Of a stretch of 64,000 nt of DNA, positions 25,951 through 33,350 are shown one piece after another. A model generated the notes under the pieces. That model was not told where the DNA came from, did not search any database, and saw only the letters and a program-made list of their open reading frames with translations. Where the stretch lies: positions 124,001-188,000 of the forward strand of contig JADJOP010000004.1 of the NCBI GenBank assembly GCA_016713735.1, in the 5' to 3' direction. Source of the stretch: Bryobacterales bacterium. Its GTDB lineage: Bacteria > Acidobacteriota > Terriglobia > Bryobacterales > Bryobacteraceae. Position 1 is the stretch's first letter. Each line of letters begins with the position of its first letter. The translations under genes and the position numbers were made by a program.

Positions 25951-27858
25951 ATGCGAATTGGAATGCTCGCGCTCGCGTTGTCTCTGCCCGCTGCCGCGCA
26001 GCCGGGTTACGACTTTGCCCGTGCGCAGGCGTTCCTCACCACTAGTTGCAAGGCCTGTCACTTTGGCAAGGGCGCCGTGGGTGGCTTCGATGTGATGAAG
26101 TTCGTCGCCGGCGAGCCCATGCTGGCGCAGCAGGGCAATTGGGCGCGGGCGGCGCTGCGCGTAAAGAATGGCGAGATGCCGCCGAAGGGCGCGCCGGCGC
26201 CGTCGTTGGATGCCAAGGAGGCCTTCACGCATTGGGTCGATACCTCGCTGCGCGTGGAAGCCTGCGCGACGGGCATCACGCCGGGGCGGGCGATGGTGCG
26301 GCGCCTGAATCGCACTGAATACACGGCCACGGTGCGCGACCTGCTGAACATCCCGGTGAACGCCGGGCGCAACCTGCCCGCCGATGGCGCGGGCGGCGAG
26401 GGATTCGACAACGCCGCCGAGACGCTGTTCCTGTCGCCCATTCACGCCGAGAAGTATCTGGAGGCCGCCAAAGAGGCGCTCGACTACGGCAACCGCGATC
26501 CGCGTTCGCGCAGCGTCATGATCCCGGTTGAGCCCGGCGGCGATGTTTCCGAACTGGAAGCGGTCTACAAGGTGCTGGAGGTTTTCGTGCCGCGCGCCTT
26601 CCGTCGTCCGGTGCGGCCGGGCGAGGTGGCGAGCTACGTGAAGCTCTACCACGCGGCGCGGGCGAAGAAGATGAACTGGGAGGAGTCGGTGCTCTACGCC
26701 ATGGCGGGCGTGATGGTGTCGCCGAAGTTTCTGTTTCATGCCGAAGCGCCGAACGAGTCGGCCGAACCGCGCCTGGCCGGGCAGTATGAGATGGCCTCGC
26801 GGCTGTCGTTTTTCCTGTGGGGCTCGATGCCCGACGCCGAGCTGATGCGATTGGCGCGCGAGGGCAAACTGCAGGATGCGGAGACACTGCGGCGGCAGGT
26901 GGTGCGGATGCTGAAGGCGGAGAAGTCGCGCGAATTCGCCGAGAACTTCACCGAGCAATGGCTCGGCACGCGCGAGCTGGGCCGCGACATCAAGCCTGAT
27001 GAGAAGCTCTTTCCCGAATACTATGAGCCGGAGGTGATGTCGGGCATCCGGCATGAACCGTTCCTATTTCTGCACGAGATTCTGATGGGCAACCTGCCGC
27101 TTACCGATCTGCTCGATAGCGACTGGACGGTGGTGGCGACGAAGCTGGCGCGCTACTACAATTTCGGCACCATCGAGGGGCTGCGGCAGCAGCCGATCAA
27201 GGTGAAGATCCCGCCCGGCAAGCATCGCGGCGGTTTGCTGGGCATGGCGGCGATTCACGCAGTCTCGTCGTATCCGCATCGCACGAGCCCGGTGTTGCGC
27301 GGCAAGTGGATTCTGGAAAATCTGCTGGGCACGCCCGCGCCGGCGCCGCCGCCCGACGTGCCTGAGCTCAAGGACAACCACGCGGGCGAAGCTCCCAAGA
27401 CGCTGCGCGAACGGCTGGAGCTGCATCGCGCCAACCCGGTGTGCGCCTCCTGCCACAGCCGCATCGATCCGATGGGGTTCGGGCTGGAGAACTACGACGT
27501 GGTGGGACGCTGGCGCGAACAGGATGCGGGCAAGCCGATCGACGCGCGCGGCGTGCTGCCCGACGGTACGGAATTTGACGGCGTGGACGGGCTGAAGAAG
27601 GTCCTCGCCACGCGCAAGGATGAGGTGATCCGGAACCTCTCCTCGAAGATGCTCGCCTACGCGTTGGGCCGCGGCCTGAGCCTGTCGGACCGCTGCGCCG
27701 TGGACCGCATCATGGAGGCGTTGCGGCGAGATGGCTATCAGGCGCATACTTTAATACAAGAGATCGTGTTGAGCGTTCCCTTCCGGTACCAGCGCGGCAG
27801 CGACGCGCGGATCCCTGTTGGCGGCAGCGCAACTCCAAGAGAGGCGGAGCCCAGATGA
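25951..27858 (+). CDS. DUF1592-type secreted protein with c-type haem motif
   Basis: A 635-residue exported protein with the domain set DUF1587, DUF1592, DUF1595, DUF1588 and DUF1585, common in planctomycetes and acidobacteria. After a signal peptide (ending AAAQ) there is a haem c motif C33-K-A-C36-H37, typical of a fused cytochrome domain. DUF1587 appears as RRLNRTEYTATVRDLL, DUF1592 as the block around MASRLSFFLWGSMPD, and DUF1588 as HRTSPVLRGKWILENLLGTP with a second CxxCH (CASCHSRIDPMGFGLENYD). DUF1585 closes with MLAYALGRGLSLSDRCAVDRI. Function is unproven; redox-linked polysaccharide or sulfated polymer use has been suggested for the wider family. It overlaps the next gene by ATGA. Confidence 0.9.
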   Translation: MRIGMLALALSLPAAAQPGYDFARAQAFLTTSCKACHFGKGAVGGFDVMKFVAGEPMLAQQGNWARAALRVKNGEMPPKGAPAPSLDAKEAFTHWVDTSLRVEACATGITPGRAMVRRLNRTEYTATVRDLLNIPVNAGRNLPADGAGGEGFDNAAETLFLSPIHAEKYLEAAKEALDYGNRDPRSRSVMIPVEPGGDVSELEAVYKVLEVFVPRAFRRPVRPGEVASYVKLYHAARAKKMNWEESVLYAMAGVMVSPKFLFHAEAPNESAEPRLAGQYEMASRLSFFLWGSMPDAELMRLAREGKLQDAETLRRQVVRMLKAEKSREFAENFTEQWLGTRELGRDIKPDEKLFPEYYEPEVMSGIRHEPFLFLHEILMGNLPLTDLLDSDWTVVATKLARYYNFGTIEGLRQQPIKVKIPPGKHRGGLLGMAAIHAVSSYPHRTSPVLRGKWILENLLGTPAPAPPPDVPELKDNHAGEAPKTLRERLELHRANPVCASCHSRIDPMGFGLENYDVVGRWREQDAGKPIDARGVLPDGTEFDGVDGLKKVLATRKDEVIRNLSSKMLAYALGRGLSLSDRCAVDRIMEALRRDGYQAHTLIQEIVLSVPFRYQRGSDARIPVGGSATPREAEPR

Positions 27859-29210
27859 GCAAGCGGACCATTTCCAGACGTACCCTTTTGCGCGGCACAG
27901 GCGCGGCACTGGGATTGCCGTGGCTGGAAGCCATGATGCCGGCGCGGGCCACCGCGGCTGAGATGTCCAAGGGCGGCGCACCGGTGCGCATGGCGGCGCT
28001 CTATGTGCCTAACGGGATGCACGAGCCGACATGGACGCCGAAGTTGAAGGGCGCGGGCAGCGAGTGGGAGTTGAGCGAAGGACTGCTGCCGCTCACCGAG
28101 TTCAAGCCTTATCTGAACGTCTTCACCAATCTGTGGAATCAGGGCAGCAAGAGCGGCGACGGGCATTATGTGAAGCTCTCCGGCTGGCTCACCTCGACGA
28201 CAATTTCCAAAACTCTGGGCGTCGACATCAGCTGCAACGGCGTGAGCATGGATCAGTTGGCCGCCCGCGCGGCGGGCAAGGCCACGCCGTTTCCCTCGCT
28301 GGAACTGGCCGTCACCCCGGTGACCACGGGTGTGGATCGCAACGTCGGCTACACGCGCATCTATGGCTCGCACATTGCCTGGGCCGGGCCGACGCAGCCG
28401 CTGGCGCGCGAGATCAATCCGCGCTCGGTGTTTGAGCGGCTGTTCCGCGCCACCACGGGACAGAGCCTGGATACGGCCGAGCAGGATCAACTCCTGCTGG
28501 ACCGCGTGCTCGACGACGCCAAGGAACTTCGCGGGCAGTTGGGCAAGGCCGACCAGCACCGCATGGATGAGTATTTGACGGTGGTGCGGTCGCTCGAAGC
28601 GCGCCTGGCACGCGCCTCGGCGCCCGAGCAGAGCAACTGGAAGCCGCGCGTGGCGCTGGACGAGTCGGCCAAACCGGCGGGCATTCCGAAGGACTTCCCC
28701 GAGCATGTGCGCCTGATGCTCGACATGATGGCGCTGTCTTTCCAGACCGACTCCACGCGTGTCTGCACCTTCATGTTCGGCAACGAGGTGACCAACCAGA
28801 GCTTCCGGTTCCTCGATGGCGTGGGCGGCGGTCACCATGATTCGTCGCACCACCAGAACAACGACGAGAAGCTGCGCGACTACTTCCGCATTTCGCAGTG
28901 GCACCTGCAGCAGTTCGCCTACCTGTTGGAGAAGTTGAAGAGTATGAAGGAAGGCGACTCGACCGTGCTCGATAACTCGATGCTGCTGTTTGGCGCGGGC
29001 ATTCGCGATGGCAACAAGCACGATCCGCATAACCTGCCGCTCGTGCTGGCGGGCAAGGCGGGCGGACGGCTGCGCACGGACCAGCACCTGATGTACGGTC
29101 CCGATTCGCCGCTGGCAAACGTGTTCGTGTCGATGCTCGACGCATTCGGTGCTCCGGTGGAGCGGTTTGCCGACTCGACGGGTCCGGCGGCGGGTTTGCT
29201 GAACTCGTAG
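27855..29210 (+). CDS. DUF1552 domain protein with Tat signal
   Basis: A 451-residue DUF1552 protein, the usual partner of DUF1592 proteins. The N terminus SRRTLLRGTGAALGLPWLE is a strong twin-arginine signal. Family features include AALYVPNGMHEPTWTP, the HYVKLSGWLTS block, ARLARASAPEQ and GVGGGHHDSSHHQNNDEKL, whose histidines could bind metal. The fold is related to sulfatase or alkaline-phosphatase-like DUF1501 proteins, but active-site residues are not certain. The start overlaps the DUF1592 stop as ATGA, so they are co-translated and probably form a periplasmic pair with the haem protein. Confidence 0.9.
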   Translation: MSKRTISRRTLLRGTGAALGLPWLEAMMPARATAAEMSKGGAPVRMAALYVPNGMHEPTWTPKLKGAGSEWELSEGLLPLTEFKPYLNVFTNLWNQGSKSGDGHYVKLSGWLTSTTISKTLGVDISCNGVSMDQLAARAAGKATPFPSLELAVTPVTTGVDRNVGYTRIYGSHIAWAGPTQPLAREINPRSVFERLFRATTGQSLDTAEQDQLLLDRVLDDAKELRGQLGKADQHRMDEYLTVVRSLEARLARASAPEQSNWKPRVALDESAKPAGIPKDFPEHVRLMLDMMALSFQTDSTRVCTFMFGNEVTNQSFRFLDGVGGGHHDSSHHQNNDEKLRDYFRISQWHLQQFAYLLEKLKSMKEGDSTVLDNSMLLFGAGIRDGNKHDPHNLPLVLAGKAGGRLRTDQHLMYGPDSPLANVFVSMLDAFGAPVERFADSTGPAAGLLNS

Positions 29211-29235
29211 CAAGGCCGGGATTTCGGCTCCCCTT

Positions 29236-29241
29236 TACAAT
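29236..29241 (+). promoter_or_regulatory. TACAAT -10-like box 6 nt before M20 peptidase gene
   Basis: TACAAT is followed by CAAGAA (6 nt) and ATG 29248. This is one of the best -10 hexamers among the near-start boxes in the window. Confidence 0.5.
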
Positions 29242-29247
29242 CAAGAA

Positions 29248-30492
29248 ATGCACTTTGCATTCAGGTGCGCCTGTCTGTGGACGGCGACCCTACTCTGCGC
29301 TCAGACTCCCCTTTCCCAGCGCCCCACCGTCCGCAAGGCGCTGGCCTATCTCGAGGCCAGCCACGAGCGGCATCTGGCCAAGCAGGTGGAGATCGCTGAG
29401 ATTGCCGCGCCGACGTTTCATGAGCAGGAGCGGGCGAAGTTCATGGCGGCGGAGTTCCGCAAGCTGGGGCTGGCCGATGTGGAGATCGACGCGCAGGGGA
29501 ACGTGCTGGGTTGGCGGCGGGGCGCGTCGCCCGACACGCTCGTGATTGCCGCACACCTCGACATCGCCTTTGCGCCGGGCGTCGATGTGAAGGTGCGCAA
29601 GGAGGGGGCGCGCTGGTATGGTCCGGGGCTGGCTGATGACAGCCGCGGACTGGCGGCGCTGCTGGCGCTGGGCGAGGCGTTGAATGAAGGCGGCTTCCAG
29701 ACGCGGCGCACGCTGCTCTTTGTGGCCAATGTGGGCGAAGAGGGGCTGGGAGACCTCGCCGGCGTGAAGTACCTGTTCCAGAAGAGCCCGCACAAGGACA
29801 AGCTGAAGGCGTTCATCTCCATCGACGGCACCAACCCGGCGAACATCGCCAACGGGGGTACGGGCGTGAAGCGCTACCGCGTGACGCTGCGCGGACCCGG
29901 CGGGCACAGCTACGGCAACTTTGGCCGGCCCAGCCCGATCCATGCCGCGGCGCGTGTGACGGCGCAACTGGCGGATCTCGATGTTCCGGCCACGCCGAAG
30001 ACGACGTTCAACGTCGGTCGCATCAATGGCGGTACGTCGGTGAACGCCATCGCCGAGGAGTGCTGGTTTGAGGTCGATCTGCGCAGTACCGATCCGGGCC
30101 AGTTGGACAAGATCGAGCTGGCGCTCATGTCGGCCATTCGCTTAGGTGTAGAGGCGGAGAACACGAAGCGCGCGGCGTCGGGCGCGAAGGTGGAGGCGGA
30201 GACGAAACTGGTGGGGATGCGTCCTGCGGGGAAGACGGCTGAGACGGACCCGCTCACCGAGTCGGCTGCGGCCGCCATTCGCGCCTTGGGGCTGACCCCG
30301 GCGTACCGCATTGGCTCCACCGATTCCAACCTGCCGATGAGCCTGGGCATCCCGGCCGTGACGCTGGGCGGCGGCGGGCGCTCCGACAATGCCCATTCCT
30401 ACAAGGAGTGGTTTGAACCCGCCCGTGCCTGGCTGGGGCCGCAGATGCTTTTGTTGACGCTTTTGGAGTACGATTCGCGCAGTATGCAGTAG
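29248..30492 (+). CDS. Secreted M20-family metallopeptidase
   Basis: A 414-residue co-catalytic zinc peptidase of the M20/M25/M40 group, similar to peptidase T or tripeptidase-like enzymes. A signal peptide ends near LLCAQ. The metal ligands follow family order: His in VIAAHLDIAFAP, the bridging Asp in YGPGLADDSRGLAALL, the general-base and ligand Glu pair in VANVGEEGLGDL, and a C-terminal His in DNAHSYKEW. The dimerisation domain contains RYRVTLRGPGGHSYGNFG and INGGTSVNAIAEE, both standard M20 blocks. It probably trims peptides in the periplasm. The gene has its own near-start TACAAT box and is likely monocistronic. Confidence 0.9.
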   Translation: MHFAFRCACLWTATLLCAQTPLSQRPTVRKALAYLEASHERHLAKQVEIAEIAAPTFHEQERAKFMAAEFRKLGLADVEIDAQGNVLGWRRGASPDTLVIAAHLDIAFAPGVDVKVRKEGARWYGPGLADDSRGLAALLALGEALNEGGFQTRRTLLFVANVGEEGLGDLAGVKYLFQKSPHKDKLKAFISIDGTNPANIANGGTGVKRYRVTLRGPGGHSYGNFGRPSPIHAAARVTAQLADLDVPATPKTTFNVGRINGGTSVNAIAEECWFEVDLRSTDPGQLDKIELALMSAIRLGVEAENTKRAASGAKVEAETKLVGMRPAGKTAETDPLTESAAAAIRALGLTPAYRIGSTDSNLPMSLGIPAVTLGGGGRSDNAHSYKEWFEPARAWLGPQMLLLTLLEYDSRSMQ

Positions 30493-30550
30493 GAGGAGGT
30501 ACGCGCGCGGCACGCGCCGGCGTGTGCTGTAGAATCGGGAAGAAGTTCGC

Positions 30551-31525
30551 ATGGGCTCACCAGCGGCCAGAATCGGAGATTCGTCAGTCCACGGCGGCAC
30601 CATCGTCGTCGGGGCCCCGACCGTTCTCATCGGCAACAAGCCCGCCTCGCGAGTGGCCGACAACCATGTGTGCCCCATGCAGACGCCGGGCACGCCTCCC
30701 ATACCCCACGTCGGCGGACCGATCGTCATGGGCGCATGGACGACCCTGGTGAGCATGATGCCGCAAGCGCGGATCGGCGACATGATGATCTGCGTCGGCC
30801 CGCCGGATGCGGTGGCGTCGGGCGAAACCACGGTGCTGGTGGGCATGGTGGGCGGCATGGGCGGCTTGGGCGCGATGCTGGGCGCGGCGATGGGGGCGCT
30901 GGGGCACGTGCTGTCCGGCGGCTTCCCGAAGGCCGTGCAACTGCCGGATGGCTCCGTGGTGACGGAGTACAGCAAGAACATCACGATCGAAGGGACGCCG
31001 GAGTTCCAGGCCAAAGTGGTGCGTGACCTGGACAAGATCAAGGAAACCGAAAGCGGCAAGAAACTGCTGAAGTCGCTTGAAGACTCGGGCAAGAAGACGC
31101 GCATCCACAAGACCGACCCCGGCGACGGCAATGCCGCCTGGACCGATCCAGGGCCGCCCACGGGCGGCGAGGGCTACCTGAAGGCCGATGGCACGAAGGG
31201 GCCTGCCGCCGATACACAGGTCTGGTATGACCCGGACAAGACGAAGCTCTCCGGGGGGCCTGGCTCGCCTTACAACACAGCCGACTGGGCGCAGGAAGGC
31301 AACCGGCCGCCCGAGGTGGGGCTCTATCACGAACTGGTCCACTGCGACGATATGCAGAAGGGCAAGTTGGACAACTCGATGGGCACGAACACGGGAGCGA
31401 AGGCGGGCACGCCCATCGAAAATTCGGAACTGCGCGCGGCGGGGCTGCCGCCTTACGACAACGAAGAGATGTCTGAGAACAAGTTCCGTGAAGAGAAGGG
31501 CCTGCCGAAACGGACGTTCTATTGA
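30551..31525 (+). CDS. PAAR-domain protein with C-terminal HExxH (M91/NleD-like) toxin domain
   Basis: A 324-residue candidate contractile-injection effector. Residues 1-98 form a PAAR spike tip (PAARIGDSSVHGG, VADNHVCPMQTPGTPPIPHVGG, ARIGDMMICVGPPDAVASGETTVLVG). Residues 95-121 are a Gly/Met/Ala-rich hydrophobic segment that could be a transmembrane or chaperone-bound helix. Residues about 130-324 hold a zinc-peptidase core H260-E-L-V-H264 followed by ENSELRAAGLPPYDNEEMSENKFREEKGLPKRTFY, resembling M91/NleD-type toxin domains of polymorphic toxins. TAGAAT lies 15 nt before the ATG. The gene is coupled to a lipoprotein and followed by an FHA/DcrB-like gene. No sheath, tube or VgrG gene is in the window, so the injection machine is encoded elsewhere. 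Confidence 0.85.
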   Translation: MGSPAARIGDSSVHGGTIVVGAPTVLIGNKPASRVADNHVCPMQTPGTPPIPHVGGPIVMGAWTTLVSMMPQARIGDMMICVGPPDAVASGETTVLVGMVGGMGGLGAMLGAAMGALGHVLSGGFPKAVQLPDGSVVTEYSKNITIEGTPEFQAKVVRDLDKIKETESGKKLLKSLEDSGKKTRIHKTDPGDGNAAWTDPGPPTGGEGYLKADGTKGPAADTQVWYDPDKTKLSGGPGSPYNTADWAQEGNRPPEVGLYHELVHCDDMQKGKLDNSMGTNTGAKAGTPIENSELRAAGLPPYDNEEMSENKFREEKGLPKRTFY

Positions 31526-32163
31526 GACAGCCGTGGGCCACCGCCCTGCTCTGCCTGCTCGCGGCCGCCTGCGCCCCGGCGCAGCGCAAGGCGGCAAAGG
31601 AGATCAAGCCGATGAACGGCGATGTGCAACTGGAATCGAAGATCGAAGCCGGGGAGGGCGGTGTGAAGATCGCCTATACGCTGACCAACCTGAGCGGCGG
31701 TCCGCTGCTGGTGTTTGACCGCCTGTGGGACAACGAAAAAGGAGCGCTTGATCCGAATTGGGCCTACGTGGAGATCCGCGGCGGCCGGGCGCTGGTGAAG
31801 CGCATGATGGAGAACCCGCCGCAGGGGCTGCGCGTCTCCGAACCAAAGGTCCCGTATGGCCGCGAAGTGGCGGCCGGGGCGAAGGCGGAGGGGACGATTT
31901 CACTCGCCGCGCCGCTCACCGAGCGCGGCGCCTATGACTCGTTCACCCACACCTCGAAGCAGTTCGCCGACGCGCCAGTGAGCGCCATCGGCTTTGCGCT
32001 CGGCTACGCGGCGAAGCCCGCCAACCTCGCGCCCGCCTTTCAACCCGTGGAACTGAACGGCGAGAAGCTGTTGCTGCTGGACCGCGCGCACGTGGCGACG
32101 ATCCAGAAGACGGCCACGGGGCAGCCGGCCACGGTCACGCTCACGGCCAAGGTGAAGCAGTAG
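31522..32163 (+). CDS. Lipoprotein of unknown function, candidate immunity partner
   Basis: A 213-residue putative lipoprotein with signal WATALLCLLAAAC (lipobox Cys17) and no recognised family. TTG at 31522, overlapping the preceding TGA, is the only start that keeps the signal peptide; ATG 31612 would remove it. The mature part is mainly beta-like (VKIAYTLTNLSGGPLLVFDRLWD) and contains a Pro-Tyr-Gly-Arg turn and a C-terminal ALGYAAKPANLAPAF segment. Coupling to the PAAR-HExxH gene suggests a cognate immunity or accessory protein acting outside the cytoplasm; this is inference from position only. Confidence 0.6.
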   Translation: MRQPWATALLCLLAAACAPAQRKAAKEIKPMNGDVQLESKIEAGEGGVKIAYTLTNLSGGPLLVFDRLWDNEKGALDPNWAYVEIRGGRALVKRMMENPPQGLRVSEPKVPYGREVAAGAKAEGTISLAAPLTERGAYDSFTHTSKQFADAPVSAIGFALGYAAKPANLAPAFQPVELNGEKLLLLDRAHVATIQKTATGQPATVTLTAKVKQ

Positions 32164-32175
32164 GAGCCGGTCGCG

Positions 32176-32913
32176 ATGGCATTCACGATTGAAGTGCTGA
32201 CGGGCGCGGCGGCGAAACAGGCGCTGCCGGAGTCCGGTTCGCTGGTGGTAGGGCGGACGGAGAAGGCGCAGTTTCAGGTGCCGGGGGACGCGACGCTGTC
32301 GGGCTCGCATTTCGAACTGAAGGCGGAGAGCGGCAAACTGCTGCTGAGCGACTCGGGCTCGCGCGCGGGCACGTTTCTCAACGGCGGGCGCGTCAACGAG
32401 CCGGTTGAGGTGAAGGTGGGCGACCGCGTCCAGGCCGGGCAGTCCGTCTTTCTGATTGGCGAGATGCCCTCGTTCGGGAGTTGGATTCTCGACGCTTCGC
32501 CTCGGGACTGGGAAGAGTTGCCGGGCAAAGGCTACAAGGAGCGCGTCGAGGAAGGGCCGTTCAGCAGCCTGCTGTTCACCGAGGAGCCGCAGGATTCAGA
32601 CAAGCCGCTCCCGGAATACGTCGCCGACCAGCAGTTGATCCTGCGCGAGCTGCGGCCGGAGTGGCAGCAACGCGAGCCTCGTCCGCTGCAGTATGCGGGG
32701 GCCGAGGAGGCGCTGGTGCTGGACATCCACGTTCCGCCCGAGGCGGGCAATCCGGGCGAGATCCGGCAACTGTACGTGCGAACCGGGAAGCGATTCGGCA
32801 CGGCCACGCTCACGGCCGGGGACAACAAACTGGAGGCCGCGCGGAAGGCCATGGAGGAGGCCCTGCGGGGAGCGCGTTTTGCGCCGCCCGTGGCCGAGCC
32901 TGGTTCTGCTTAG
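32176..32913 (+). CDS. FHA domain fused to a DcrB/EagR-like (DUF1795-like) domain
   Basis: A 245-residue protein. Residues 1-96 form an FHA phosphothreonine-binding domain: LVVGRTEKAQF, LSGSHFELK (Ser/His of the binding loop) and GTFLNGGRV. Residues about 100-240 resemble DcrB/DUF1795-type proteins such as the Eag chaperones that protect transmembrane segments of PAAR effectors: FTEEPQDSDKPLPEYVADQQ, followed by an amphipathic strand pattern ending RQLYVRTGKRFGTATLT. AGGAG precedes the ATG. It follows the PAAR toxin and lipoprotein genes by 12 nt, so it is a likely effector chaperone linked to FHA signalling. The FHA call is firm; the DcrB call rests on pattern and context. It overlaps the convergent gene by 4 nt. 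Confidence 0.75.
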   Translation: MAFTIEVLTGAAAKQALPESGSLVVGRTEKAQFQVPGDATLSGSHFELKAESGKLLLSDSGSRAGTFLNGGRVNEPVEVKVGDRVQAGQSVFLIGEMPSFGSWILDASPRDWEELPGKGYKERVEEGPFSSLLFTEEPQDSDKPLPEYVADQQLILRELRPEWQQREPRPLQYAGAEEALVLDIHVPPEAGNPGEIRQLYVRTGKRFGTATLTAGDNKLEAARKAMEEALRGARFAPPVAEPGSA

Positions 32914-33299
32914 CGTTCGAGCCAGCTCTTGGCCAGCTTCTCGGCTTTGCCCTTGAGATTCACCTCTTCGCGGCTCTTCTCCTGGCCGCTTTCGAAAAAC
33001 ACGGCGAAGATGCCCTTGGGCGCCGGCTGGAGTTCCATGCGCTTCTCCTTGGCTTCGAGCACGAGCGTCGAGTCGCGCCAGTGGAAGCGCACCATCGTTC
33101 GCTGGGCGTGGCCCACGACGCGCGCCGCCGTGAGCAACTCCTGGGTGAACGCGCTCGACTTCAACGCCGCCGCGTGGGGCGCCGACAGCCGCGCCGCGTC
33201 TTTGGCCGCCGCGCGCTCGGCCTGTTGCCGCGCCACCTCTTGCGGGTCGCGGGCATCGGCCGTCTCGAGCGCCTTCAGGTTGTTTTCCAAATTGACCAT
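32910..33299 (-). CDS. Small hypothetical protein
   Basis: A 129-residue protein of no recognised family. The first half is charged and alpha-helical (DPQEVARQQAERAAAKDAARL); the second half is beta-like (RTMVRFHWRDSTLVLEAKEK, GIFAVFFES) ending in a Lys/Glu-rich helix. No signal peptide is seen. ATG 33299 is selected because longer in-frame sequence upstream lies inside the opposite-strand amidohydrolase gene. It is divergent from that amidohydrolase and overlaps the FHA gene end by 4 nt. Confidence 0.6.
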   Translation of the reverse strand: MVNLENNLKALETADARDPQEVARQQAERAAAKDAARLSAPHAAALKSSAFTQELLTAARVVGHAQRTMVRFHWRDSTLVLEAKEKRMELQPAPKGIFAVFFESGQEKSREEVNLKGKAEKLAKSWLER

Positions 33300-33350
33300 G
33301 AACGACACTGTTACAGGATAATAGTTCTTCACTTGAGAGGAGTGCCCCCC

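Noticed and set aside
30551..33299. Complete type VI or eCIS cluster
   Set aside because: Only the PAAR effector group is present. Neighbours on both sides are an M20 peptidase and an amidohydrolase, with no sheath, tube, baseplate or ATPase genes.
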